Virus record (IMG/VR): IMGVR_UViG_3300025132_000097
Span: 1 to 40,172 of that record
DNA length: 40,172 bases
Source: a virus
Reading direction: 5' to 3' (one strand)
Shown here: piece by piece, positions 6,951-14,777 of the stretch
How the letters are laid out: the number at the start of each line of letters is the position of its first letter
Numbering within the stretch: position 1 is the first letter of the stretch
Made by a program: the position numbers and the translations under genes
Notes under the pieces: model-generated
Told to the model about the DNA's origin: nothing
What the model saw: the letters and a program-made list of their open reading frames with translations, nothing else
The model's database searches: none

Positions 6951-8146
6951 TATATTTCATAATAAATCCGAGACTTAGGTTGAATGATATGAATTGATAC
7001 TTTTGCACGTGTTAGGGCTACGTAGAAGACTCGATGCTCATCGTCAGGGTATCTCTCCATATATTTATAAGATCGATACGCCATGTCAGTCATAATAGCT
7101 ACATGCTCTGCTTCACCACCTTTGACACCGTGTATGGTACTGATAGTAATTCGATCTTGTCCTTTAAATCCATTCATCTCTACAACACGCTCATACTCTT
7201 TTAGTAAAAAAGTGTTTCGTGCTAGTAATAACCAAGTGCCTTGGCTCATGTCTATGTCATCTACAGCAAAGTGATAGTGTATCTCACCTTTTATTTCTGA
7301 TGGATTAAACATCTTGACAACTCGGTTTTTAATATTAGATATTACTTCTTTAGCTAGCTTGTGAGCTTCTTGCGGTACACGATAAGATTGATTTAATACT
7401 TTCTTTTCACCTTGTAGCTCTATAAAATCTTCTACAGAAGCACCAGCCCAGCGATATATTGCTTGGTCATCATCACCAGCTGCATAGACATGTTCTGCAT
7501 TGTCAGCTAAGAGATGAACTACACGCCATTGTAATTTAGATAAATCTTGTGCTTCGTCAACAATAAGAGTATGTAGCTTAGGACATAGGCCGTGGTCAAT
7601 AAACATTTCTAATAGATCTGTAAAGTCTAATAGCTTAAACTTATCTTTATATTTTTTTAAACTAGTTGATACTAGTCTAAACTCATCAATACTAATATCA
7701 TCATCTACAACTGTATCATATATATCATCGATACTCGATTCACTAATTCTTGCTAGGTTATCTAAGAACAATAGTCGATCACCAATAGGTGCTGACAAAC
7801 TATATATCTCATCATTAAGTTTATTGCCACCTACTTCTATACCTAGCATTTCACCTAAGTCTCTGTAATGATTAGGCTGCATCATGTTAGACGGTATAAT
7901 ACCTAGTTGCATAAAACATAGACTATGTATAGTACGAAAATAAGGCATATCATCTTTATCAAAATTAAAGTCACGCGCAGCTCTCATCCTAGCTTCATTA
8001 GCTGCTTTCTTTGTGAAGGCTATATAACCTATACGAATAGGGTCTACATTATCTTCTATTAAATTAGCTATGTGATTCATACAAGCTGTTGTCTTACCAG
8101 TACCAGGTGGTCCAAATATTATATTCCAATCAGAACGGGATTTCAT
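6950..8146 (-). CDS. superfamily 1 (UvrD/Dda-type) DNA helicase
   Basis: 398 residues. Motifs: Walker A GPPGTGKTT (12-20), Ia AFTKKAANEA, II DEAQD (197-201), III GDDDQAIYRWAGA (224-236), IV LLARN, V STIHGVKGGE (336-345), VI VFYVALTRAK (373-382). Its length is close to T4 Dda (about 440) and much below UvrD/PcrA (about 700), so accessory 1B/2B domains are reduced. A 5'-3' or 3'-5' polarity cannot be read from the sequence. It overlaps the primase gene by 17 bases and abuts the SF2 helicase, forming a primase-helicase-helicase cassette; it may be the replicative or fork-restart helicase, since no DnaB-like helicase is seen. Confidence 0.9.
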   Translation of the reverse strand: MKSRSDWNIIFGPPGTGKTTACMNHIANLIEDNVDPIRIGYIAFTKKAANEARMRAARDFNFDKDDMPYFRTIHSLCFMQLGIIPSNMMQPNHYRDLGEMLGIEVGGNKLNDEIYSLSAPIGDRLLFLDNLARISESSIDDIYDTVVDDDISIDEFRLVSTSLKKYKDKFKLLDFTDLLEMFIDHGLCPKLHTLIVDEAQDLSKLQWRVVHLLADNAEHVYAAGDDDQAIYRWAGASVEDFIELQGEKKVLNQSYRVPQEAHKLAKEVISNIKNRVVKMFNPSEIKGEIHYHFAVDDIDMSQGTWLLLARNTFLLKEYERVVEMNGFKGQDRITISTIHGVKGGEAEHVAIMTDMAYRSYKYMERYPDDEHRVFYVALTRAKVSIHIIQPKSRIYYEI

Positions 8147-9614
8147 CTGTCTTATCTAGCTCCTTTGGTGATTCAAATTTTCCATCATGTGTATCAATCT
8201 TTTGTATTGACCAGCAGTTTGTGCCTTTACCTTTTAAATTAAAGAAGTGATGTTCGGCACCATTGTTTTTTAATATTGCAGTTACTTGGTGTACGCGATA
8301 ATCTCTAAAATGCATACGATCAAAGTAAGCCATGAGATCTGACATTCTAAAGTAATGCTTATTGTTTTCGCACCATGGTTTACCTAGCAATAATTCATCT
8401 TTACTTCTTGCTTGTGCTCTACCATTTACAAATCTATCTATGTGCTCCATGAGTTGTCCTATTGCACTAGCATCAACAGGTGCTGGTACTATAGTTAGGT
8501 TATCCATGAGATGATTAATTAGTTTACCCCATGCTTGCTCTGACATTTTACTAGGTAACATGTTTAATTTTTCCATACACTTTTTTTGAAACCGTCTTTG
8601 GTTTTGTAAGTCATCAGTCTCTAGTTCTAGTCGACCACCGCCCTCTATATCTAGAAACCAGATCGGTGGATTACTATCAAATTTAGTTAAGCTATGTATT
8701 GTTGGCATATCATTACCGCCGTCAATGCCATGAGCTCTTAGCTTACATACAGCTGCATTGCAGAACGGAGCTATAGGTGCTTTACTACAAGTGTAATGAT
8801 AATCTTTTCTATTAGCTGACTTCATTACAGCTTGTACTTCAGTACTTGCAAGAGGTGGATCCATGTATTTTATATTATATGTATCTACATCTGCTTGCCA
8901 TGTATCAGGATTCTTCTTACGACAGTATACTGCTATATTAAATAGACCGTTGTTTCTAGTACCTTGTGGAAAACCTTGTGTAGCTAAATGCTGTATACAA
9001 GGAGGACCATCATCAAATTCTGTTTTTACTTTTATTTTAATTTTCTCTAGGTCAGACAAAGATATAGGTTTGACATGCTTTATAAATTGTTGTGCAGTCT
9101 TATCTGCATACCAGCGTTCATCACCAAAGTATGGCATGTTTATCCACTGGCCTATGTCACCACGATCTGCTAGTATTTCTGTTTGCTTTGGAAATATTTC
9201 AGAGCCACCAAAACCTAATGCTGATGCAAACTCTTTTAATTTGTCTTGTAGTAATTTGGCAGGCGCCCACTCTGAAGTGAATATATATAAGTGAACGCCA
9301 CCAGACTTAGATTTACAAGGATACAACGGAAGGGATAGTTTGCTAACTTGTTCTAGCACCTTGTTATAATCTAAATCCTTATACGTATCAACATCAATAG
9401 CTCCAAATTTACAACAGCTGTCATCATTGATTGGTATAATTCCTAAACCTTTTTTACCTTTAAGATGTAAGTCCCATTTGTCTAGTGTTACATCCTCTCT
9501 TACAGTTGTTGCCTTACCTTGCTTTTTGCCATCAGATCTTAGTGTGCCTGATAATGTATATTGGCCATGAGCACGGGTAAGCCCTGCAAATAATTCGTTA
9601 AATTCTTTATTCAT
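8130..9614 (-). CDS. archaeo-eukaryotic-type primase (AEP / TOTE-like prim-pol)
   Basis: 494 residues. Catalytic motif I is AIDVDTYKD (Asp74, Asp76); motif II SKSGGVHLY (about 103-110, His108); then SEIFPKQTEI and GQWINMPYF (about 155-163). These match the AEP domain found in TOTE systems and many marine phages. The AEP domain covers about residues 40-250; the C-terminal half has a PriCT-like helical region and a Cys-containing strip (about 275-295), with a final winged-helix-like segment near 410-470. It should make primers, replacing the DnaG-type domain of T7 gp4. Its start follows AAGGAAGG. A hairpin lies in its leader, after the SSB-like gene. Confidence 0.85.
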   Translation of the reverse strand: MNKEFNELFAGLTRAHGQYTLSGTLRSDGKKQGKATTVREDVTLDKWDLHLKGKKGLGIIPINDDSCCKFGAIDVDTYKDLDYNKVLEQVSKLSLPLYPCKSKSGGVHLYIFTSEWAPAKLLQDKLKEFASALGFGGSEIFPKQTEILADRGDIGQWINMPYFGDERWYADKTAQQFIKHVKPISLSDLEKIKIKVKTEFDDGPPCIQHLATQGFPQGTRNNGLFNIAVYCRKKNPDTWQADVDTYNIKYMDPPLASTEVQAVMKSANRKDYHYTCSKAPIAPFCNAAVCKLRAHGIDGGNDMPTIHSLTKFDSNPPIWFLDIEGGGRLELETDDLQNQRRFQKKCMEKLNMLPSKMSEQAWGKLINHLMDNLTIVPAPVDASAIGQLMEHIDRFVNGRAQARSKDELLLGKPWCENNKHYFRMSDLMAYFDRMHFRDYRVHQVTAILKNNGAEHHFFNLKGKGTNCWSIQKIDTHDGKFESPKELDKTDEIPF

Positions 9615-9628
9615 AGTCCTTCCTTAAA

Positions 9629-9657
9629 GGCGAGAGGGAATGAATAAACCTCTCGCC
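9629..9657 (-). terminator. hairpin in the primase leader, possible attenuator
   Basis: A perfect 9-bp stem GGCGAGAGG / CCTCTCGCC encloses an 11-base loop. On the transcribed (-) strand it is followed by only three T residues and then the primase ribosome site, so it resembles a weak terminator or an RNA-processing/attenuation stem. It would lower primase-helicase expression relative to the SSB-like protein upstream. Confidence 0.6.
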
Positions 9658-9670
9658 CCCTTCTAAGTGG

Positions 9671-10408
9671 TTAGAAGTGTTTTGTTTCTTCTTCCTGAAC
9701 AGGAGCAGTTGTTTTAACGTCACCTGATTGTATAGAGCCTGCAAATTCTTTTGCATTACTATACACATCCTGTTTTAGAACTTGAGATTCTAACTCAATG
9801 TTCCAGCCATACCATGAGCCTTTATCATTCTTTTCTTGAGATGATGTAAGCTTATAAACATGGCTATACCTCGCTGGTGTGTATGAATTACCTTTGGAGT
9901 CTTTCAACTTAATACCAGACATTAGAGAATTCCAACGCCTATTTTTCTTAAGTTGAGTACTCGTCATGGTAAGTAAACCACGCTCCAGACCATTCTTTGT
10001 TACTGCTAACACAAAATGATATGCAGTCTCAACGAGCCAGTTGCCTGCAGCAGAGATTAGTCTTCCGTCGGCAGAGCGTGTTGCTTTTTGCACAGCCTCA
10101 CTATCAATACTATGTTGTGCCACCAAACCACCGCCTGCATCACGTGGAGTCCACTCTACAAACTCACGCTTATATGCACATGGTATTACCTTCAGTTCGT
10201 CACAAACTTCTTCAGTCACAGTATTGAAGACCTGGCCGGCCTTTGCGCCCTCAACGCTATCTAGTTGTGGGCTCATCTTTTGTAACAATACAAAAAATGG
10301 TATAGCAACGTCTTGCTGTGTAAGATCTTCAAATCCTACATTAGCATCCTCAGCAAAATTAATCTCAGAGGGTAGTTGCTCTTTCTTATTTGTCATATCA
10401 CGAGCCAT
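9671..10408 (-). CDS. probable single-stranded DNA-binding protein (gp2.5-like role)
   Basis: 245 residues, close to T7 gp2.5 (232). The body is beta-rich with basic and aromatic residues (AYKREFVEWTPRDAGGG, SLMSGIKLKDSKGNSYTPA), and the C-terminus is a flexible acidic tail ending EEETKHF. An acidic tail with a terminal aromatic residue is the hallmark through which phage SSBs contact polymerase and helicase. Strong AAAGGAGG nine bases before the ATG and a hairpin downstream suggest high expression. The OB fold cannot be proved by eye; gene order (SSB before primase and helicase, after polymerase and nuclease) supports the call. Confidence 0.55.
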   Translation of the reverse strand: MARDMTNKKEQLPSEINFAEDANVGFEDLTQQDVAIPFFVLLQKMSPQLDSVEGAKAGQVFNTVTEEVCDELKVIPCAYKREFVEWTPRDAGGGLVAQHSIDSEAVQKATRSADGRLISAAGNWLVETAYHFVLAVTKNGLERGLLTMTSTQLKKNRRWNSLMSGIKLKDSKGNSYTPARYSHVYKLTSSQEKNDKGSWYGWNIELESQVLKQDVYSNAKEFAGSIQSGDVKTTAPVQEEETKHF

Positions 10409-10412
10409 GATA

Positions 10413-10928
10413 TTAACCTCCTTTTATTACAGTTTTCTGCCCGATATATACTCCGAGTAAGTCCAGGGGCAGGTTCTGGCCAGACTCGACTTGTTCACGC
10501 ACAAACGCTTTTAGTGTCTGTGGGTGTACACCTACTTTTGAAGTGAATGAGATACCAATCTTTGTCAGCTCTTCTTTTAGAACCTTAGCATTGCCATCTT
10601 CACCACGTCCAAAACTACATGCAACGGTATTCTTTATAAGATCTGCGTGGCCATTATCACGTAGCCACGTAAATGCTTGATCTAAGTTATCCTTAGGAAT
10701 ACTTGCATTATAAAATTGTTGAACAGATATTTTACTACCGTCAGTCAATTTTATTTCAGATAAACCTGTCTCAGCTAAAGCTTCTGGCAGATCTGTCTGT
10801 GATACTTGTTTAAACTGTTCTTTAAGTGTCGCTAAGTCGTCTTCAGTTTGCTTGATTTTGTTCTCAAGTATTAGTTGATACTCAGCTAACTTACTTACAG
10901 TCTTTAGTTGATCGTCACCTATTGACAT
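10413..10928 (-). CDS. hypothetical replication-module protein with N-terminal coiled coil
   Basis: 171 residues. Residues about 8-45 form a long charged helix (LILENKIKQTEDDLATLKEQ). The rest is mixed alpha/beta with an ITKIG-like C-terminal helix pair and the segment FTSKVGVHPQTLKAFVREQV, which recurs, as I recall, in proteins encoded beside the SSB gene in marine phages. It starts in an ATGA overlap with the gene before and ends four bases before the SSB-like start. It may be an SSB partner or recombination mediator by location only. Confidence 0.7.
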   Translation of the reverse strand: MSIGDDQLKTVSKLAEYQLILENKIKQTEDDLATLKEQFKQVSQTDLPEALAETGLSEIKLTDGSKISVQQFYNASIPKDNLDQAFTWLRDNGHADLIKNTVACSFGRGEDGNAKVLKEELTKIGISFTSKVGVHPQTLKAFVREQVESGQNLPLDLLGVYIGQKTVIKGG

Positions 10929-11239
10929 CAGTTACCTCCATTGAGATTAGCATTTATTACAAAATACTTTCTCTCTTGTTTATCCCACTTGAGTAGCCTT
11001 AGATTACCCTGACCTATATCAGCTGCAACAGCACTTGCTAATGCAATAGCTGCTGGATCACCTATCATTAATAGATAGTCGTCCATAGTATACTTACGTA
11101 AGTTAGTATATAAGCGTTTGATAGTAGGTTTAGTAGAAAAAGCAACTTGTCCTTGTGGTAAGAGTATTTCTATATCACCATACTCTGTTGCTGGTAATAA
11201 ATTAATGCCCTTTACTTCTTGTACTACATATACAGTCAT
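10928..11239 (-). CDS. hypothetical early/middle protein, 103 residues
   Basis: Starts MTVYVVQEVKGINLL after AGAAAGGAG and contains a compact alpha/beta sequence with a helix TMDDYLLMIGDPAAIALASAVAAD followed in later residues by LRLLKWDKQERKYFVI. The first 60 residues look beta-rich. No catalytic motif or family is recognised. It is the first gene after a promoter with an extended -10 (11281-11309) and overlaps the next by ATGA, so this three-gene set (this gene, the coiled-coil protein and the SSB) may be separately expressed from the polymerase block. Confidence 0.7.
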   Translation of the reverse strand: MTVYVVQEVKGINLLPATEYGDIEILLPQGQVAFSTKPTIKRLYTNLRKYTMDDYLLMIGDPAAIALASAVAADIGQGNLRLLKWDKQERKYFVINANLNGGN

Positions 11240-11280
11240 TGTATATTTCTCCTTTCTAATAAATATTATTTTATTAATTA

Positions 11281-11309
11281 ATTATATCATACAGTATTAC
11301 CAAAATGAA
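11281..11309 (-). promoter_or_regulatory. sigma70-type promoter with extended -10
   Basis: On the - strand TTCATT, a 17-base spacer and TATAAT, with TATGA directly before the -10 (extended TGN motif). It lies about 40 bases before the ATG at 11239 and nearly matches the promoter at 18381-18409. It overlaps the last codons of the nuclease gene. Confidence 0.65.
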
Positions 11310-11692
11310 ATGCTATCATTTATCTTTTGCCAATCATATGGTTTACTGTATCTTTTAAGTTCACGTATATCATCGATCAAGATTCCTGCCTTTACTTTAC
11401 GTCTTGGCTCTACACGTAGTACATCTTCGGCATCACAAATAATAATATCTTCTTTGTGTTTAGCTACAATTTTTATTCTGCCTTGTTCTTGTCCTCTATG
11501 TTTATACCAGTTAAGTTGTGACCACTCAAATAATAAGTATCTACCAACTGCTACTTTTAATTCAACCCAGGTTTCTATACCATTGTGACAGATATTTACA
11601 TCAGGTATACCAACACCTGCTATATTTTCTACACGGTTTACATGCCCATTTAATTTAGGCTGTATTGATCTCCAAAAATCTTTTTCCTTCAT
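11297..11692 (-). CDS. PD-(D/E)XK endonuclease (VRR-NUC / resolvase-like)
   Basis: 131 residues. The nuclease core reads VENIAGVGIPDVNI (Glu22, Asp31) followed by WVELKV (Glu44-Leu-Lys46), the E...D...ExK pattern of VRR-NUC and T7 endonuclease I-like enzymes. A basic C-terminus follows (EPRRKVKAGILIDD, LKRYSKPYDWQK). Expected roles are cleavage of branched replication intermediates or breakdown of host DNA. It starts by an ATGA overlap with the polymerase gene, so the two are co-translated. A related fold occurs in the late unit at 4730-5110. Confidence 0.8.
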   Translation of the reverse strand: MKEKDFWRSIQPKLNGHVNRVENIAGVGIPDVNICHNGIETWVELKVAVGRYLLFEWSQLNWYKHRGQEQGRIKIVAKHKEDIIICDAEDVLRVEPRRKVKAGILIDDIRELKRYSKPYDWQKINDSISFW

Positions 11693-13569
11693 TTTATTTC
11701 TCCCCAGTTAGGGCCAGTCTCTACATCTACTCTTAATGGTACATGTAACTTAACACAGTTTTCCATAATCTCTTGTGCCATAACCAAATCAGATGAATTA
11801 TTAAATGAGAAATCTACTTCATCGTGCACAGTAATTTGTGGAACTATACCTGCTTCATGTAATTCTATCATAGCTTTCTTTATCATGTCAGCAGATGAAC
11901 CTTGGACTAGTGCATTTAGTGCTTTGTGTGTAAAGCTACGTCTTAGTGGTCTACCTTCCCATACTCTTATTGCTTGATCGTATGACAGTGGTATCTCTTT
12001 GTTTGGCCACTTGTTTCTAGAATCTGATGGCTCCCACAGATCAAAATGTCGCTGTCTACCTAGCAGCGTTCTTATGTGTCCGCGAGTACTAGCAGCTTTG
12101 CTACACTCTTGTGCAAGTTGCCTTACAAACGGTACACGTTGATGATACTGTTCAAACAGTGGTTTAGCTTCACTCATCTCTAGTCCTAATTGTTGAGATA
12201 GCTTAAATATGCCCATACCGTAAAACATACCTAAATTGATAGTCTTAGCAGATTTTCGGGGGATGTTTGCCATATCGGATACAATCTGGTGGAAGTCAGC
12301 ATGCTCATCTGTATTAAATAAGTTAACCGCTTCTTCAGCACCTCTTAATTTTCTTAGGTATGCATAGTGCATAAGCACACGAGGTTCTTGTTGTGAATAG
12401 TCTAAGCAAGCCCAATGGCAACCATCGTCAGGAGTAAATAACGATCTTACCAATGGGCCCCAATGATCGTCACGTGCCGGTATTTGTTGTAGATTAGGAG
12501 TCGACGAACTAAACCTACCTGTACGAGTACCGTCAGAGTCTTTGCGGAGCGCATGAAACTGTGCATGTATACGGCCATTGTGATTTTGCTTTATGCAAAT
12601 ACCTTCTATAAAATCTCTTCTCATCTTACAAGTCTTACGAAACTTACCTATTAGTCGTGGTAATTCTTGTTCATGGTTGTTTAGCCAGTCAGATACAAAT
12701 GATGCATTACCTTTAGCTGTTGTTGGATACCAAATGCCTACCTTATCAAAAGCTCTTTTTAAATCATCGCCTGACCATGGTTCGACTAGCATACCACTTT
12801 CTTTTCGTATGCTTTTTAGTATATTAACTTCTTCTGTCTTATACTTTTCATTAAGCTCTTCTGCTTTATTAAGATCAATGGCTACACCTCTAAACCTCAT
12901 GTCAAGTATAACTCTTATTAATTTTGACTCTAGTTCAAATATATCCCACAGGTCTTGATTCTTTAATTTTTGTATTTGACGTAAGTAAATGTTATATGGT
13001 AAGTCAGCATCAGCTTCTGCATATGGACCTACAAATCTTGCTGGCAACTTCCACAAACCACCTTTAGGGTCTACACCGTGAGCACGGGCAGCTTCTATAA
13101 GTAAATCTTCGTTTTTATCTTCACCTAAATATCTTTTAGCAAGTACTGCTAAGCTATAGCCTTGAGGTGATTCTTCATTAATTAGTGGCTCAGCTACCTG
13201 TATGTCTCTTAGAGTTCCTTTGACTTCTATGTCATATGCTCTTAGCCATTCCATATCGTACAAAATATTGGCACCTACGTACTCTATATCGCGACCTAAG
13301 ATGTCCTTAGCCCAACGTAATACCTTTTCTTTTTCTAAATTATCTCCACCTTCATGTCCAAACGGAAAGTAGCCACAGAAGCCACAATCTGATCTTATAG
13401 AGATACCTACTAACTTGCCATCTCGTCTAACACCACCTGGTCCTAACGTCATTAAGTTAGGGTCATAAGTTTCTACATCAAACGCAATCATTGTTGCATT
13501 AGATAATGTAGGAAAGTCAGCTGGTGGTATCCACGAAGACTTTGGCGAAAACATCGTCAATTGGGACAT
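11689..13569 (-). CDS. family A DNA polymerase (Pol I-like, with 3'-5' exonuclease)
   Basis: 626 residues. The exonuclease domain has ExoI AFDVETYD (Asp31, Glu33), ExoII NILYDMEWL (Asn101, Asp105) and ExoIII YAEAD (Tyr183, Asp187). Polymerase motif A is LDYSQQEPR (Asp390), motif B RKSAKTINLGMFYGMG (Arg438, Lys442, Tyr450), motif C VHDEVD (His582-Asp583-Glu584). The residue equivalent to E. coli Pol I 762 is Leu446. There is no 5'-3' exonuclease domain, as usual in phage enzymes. AGGAG lies 11 bases before the ATG, and the gene overlaps the dCMP deaminase by 53 bases. This is the replicative polymerase of the phage. Confidence 0.95.
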   Translation of the reverse strand: MSQLTMFSPKSSWIPPADFPTLSNATMIAFDVETYDPNLMTLGPGGVRRDGKLVGISIRSDCGFCGYFPFGHEGGDNLEKEKVLRWAKDILGRDIEYVGANILYDMEWLRAYDIEVKGTLRDIQVAEPLINEESPQGYSLAVLAKRYLGEDKNEDLLIEAARAHGVDPKGGLWKLPARFVGPYAEADADLPYNIYLRQIQKLKNQDLWDIFELESKLIRVILDMRFRGVAIDLNKAEELNEKYKTEEVNILKSIRKESGMLVEPWSGDDLKRAFDKVGIWYPTTAKGNASFVSDWLNNHEQELPRLIGKFRKTCKMRRDFIEGICIKQNHNGRIHAQFHALRKDSDGTRTGRFSSSTPNLQQIPARDDHWGPLVRSLFTPDDGCHWACLDYSQQEPRVLMHYAYLRKLRGAEEAVNLFNTDEHADFHQIVSDMANIPRKSAKTINLGMFYGMGIFKLSQQLGLEMSEAKPLFEQYHQRVPFVRQLAQECSKAASTRGHIRTLLGRQRHFDLWEPSDSRNKWPNKEIPLSYDQAIRVWEGRPLRRSFTHKALNALVQGSSADMIKKAMIELHEAGIVPQITVHDEVDFSFNNSSDLVMAQEIMENCVKLHVPLRVDVETGPNWGEIK

Positions 13570-13981
13570 ATTTTATCCAACTCCTATTCCATATTTTTCT
13601 ACCTGAATTAGGATAGCTCTCTAAAAATACTATCGTCTGACAGGATGTGTTTAATAATAGCTTAGTACAAGTTACACAAGGTGCAGTTGTAATATAAGCC
13701 GTTCTAATTTGTTGAGCATCTTTACACTGCAGTATTGCGTTTTGTTCTGCATGTATTGCCTCACATAAATCTAATCCTTCTCCTGACTTGCAGGTAGCTC
13801 CTGGACATGGTTCGTCAGTACAGTGTGTTACACCTGAAGCTACACCATTATAACCTGTTGCAAGCACATGTTTATGTTTATCTACAAGTACACAACCTAC
13901 TTGACGTCTCGCACAAGTACTTCTGCGCGAGACTAACTTAGCCATAATTAAAAAATACTCAGTTGCTTTGATCTGCGACAC
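13517..13981 (-). CDS. deoxycytidylate (dCMP) deaminase
   Basis: 154 residues from a GTG start at 13981, chosen because GGAGG stands six bases before it and the known N-terminal helix (IKATEYFLIMAKLVSRRSTC) begins just after; an ATG at 14005 lacks a ribosome site. Zinc ligands are AIHAEQNA (His77, proton-shuttle Glu79) and APCVTC (Cys102, Cys105). A second Cys/His cluster (THCTDEPCPGATC) matches the extra zinc site of T4-type dCMP deaminases. It converts dCMP to dUMP. It overlaps the ThyA-family gene by 23 bases and the polymerase by 53, so it is coupled to both. Confidence 0.9.
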   Translation of the reverse strand: MSQIKATEYFLIMAKLVSRRSTCARRQVGCVLVDKHKHVLATGYNGVASGVTHCTDEPCPGATCKSGEGLDLCEAIHAEQNAILQCKDAQQIRTAYITTAPCVTCTKLLLNTSCQTIVFLESYPNSGRKIWNRSWIKYVPIDDVFAKVFVDTTS

Positions 13982-14777
13982 GCCTGTCCTCCAACTCAAA
14001 ACCATGGTTTCTAGCATATATTAAGTATTGAAAAAACTGTTCAAAGTCTACAAAACTTGCTATTGTAGGTTCTATAGTTCTTATGCATCGATCAGGATCA
14101 AATGCTGCTTCTGGTGAAGCATAGTTTAGTACTTTTTCAGCAGCCTGAACATCTCTCTCATACAAGTGCATGCTTGCAGCTGTAAGATGTAAGTCGCCAA
14201 TACCTACTGTTAAACCTAATCTTTCAAGATACAGCATCAAGTACTGTGACATCATACTAAAATTAAAGATGTCATAAGGTAGACCTAGCCATATGTCAGA
14301 TGATCTCATACTGACAAAGCAGTCTAACTTACCGTACCTGATCATCCATTGCACACTAAGAGTGCAGGGTACATCTTTTGTTTTATGTGGCTTTTCTCGC
14401 CAAATGTTTATGACCGCTTGACGTGAGTCATGGTCTTGGTGTAGTGTTTTAGCTACGTAAGCAATTTGATCTACAAACTTAGGACCATACGCCCCAAAGT
14501 ATGTAAGACCGTCATCAGAATACTTAGCTATATTTTTATTATACTTAGATATAGTTTCTACTTTATTATCACCTGACATTATCCATAAAGCTTCTGCTGC
14601 CATAAACTTATATGAAAGCTTGCGCTCTATTATAGTTATGATTGGCCACTTCATATGAACCTGTATCTTGCGTCCTAATAATTCGCGTGTATGAGCTCCT
14701 CTAGGTGCAAACGGACTACCGAATGTGTAAGCATCAGAGAGTGCTTGCAGCCACGCATTATTCGCGTAATATGACAT
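13959..14777 (-). CDS. ThyA-superfamily enzyme: thymidylate synthase or dCMP (hydroxy)methylase
   Basis: 272 residues. Conserved ThyA features: phosphate Arg26 region (APRGAHTRE), AEALWIMSGD (Glu62, equivalent to catalytic Glu58), DSRQAV (Arg119), nucleophile VPCTLSVQW (Cys138), phosphate-binding RSSD (158-161), and HLY (His204, Tyr206). The segment LGLPYDIFNF has Asp169 where E. coli TS has Asn177 in LGLPFNIASY. In the literature that Asn selects dUMP, T4 dCMP hydroxymethylase has Asp there, and the Asn-to-Asp change in L. casei TS gives dCMP methylation. The C-terminus lacks the usual closing VAI tail. I infer dCMP specificity; plain TS remains the alternative. GGAG lies nine bases upstream of the ATG. 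Confidence 0.85.
   Translation of the reverse strand: MSYYANNAWLQALSDAYTFGSPFAPRGAHTRELLGRKIQVHMKWPIITIIERKLSYKFMAAEALWIMSGDNKVETISKYNKNIAKYSDDGLTYFGAYGPKFVDQIAYVAKTLHQDHDSRQAVINIWREKPHKTKDVPCTLSVQWMIRYGKLDCFVSMRSSDIWLGLPYDIFNFSMMSQYLMLYLERLGLTVGIGDLHLTAASMHLYERDVQAAEKVLNYASPEAAFDPDRCIRTIEPTIASFVDFEQFFQYLIYARNHGFELEDRRVADQSN

Noticed and set aside
8863-9294. A 143-codon + strand frame inside the primase gene
   Set aside because: The opposite strand carries clear AEP motifs; the + frame has no recognisable protein features and opposes the unit.
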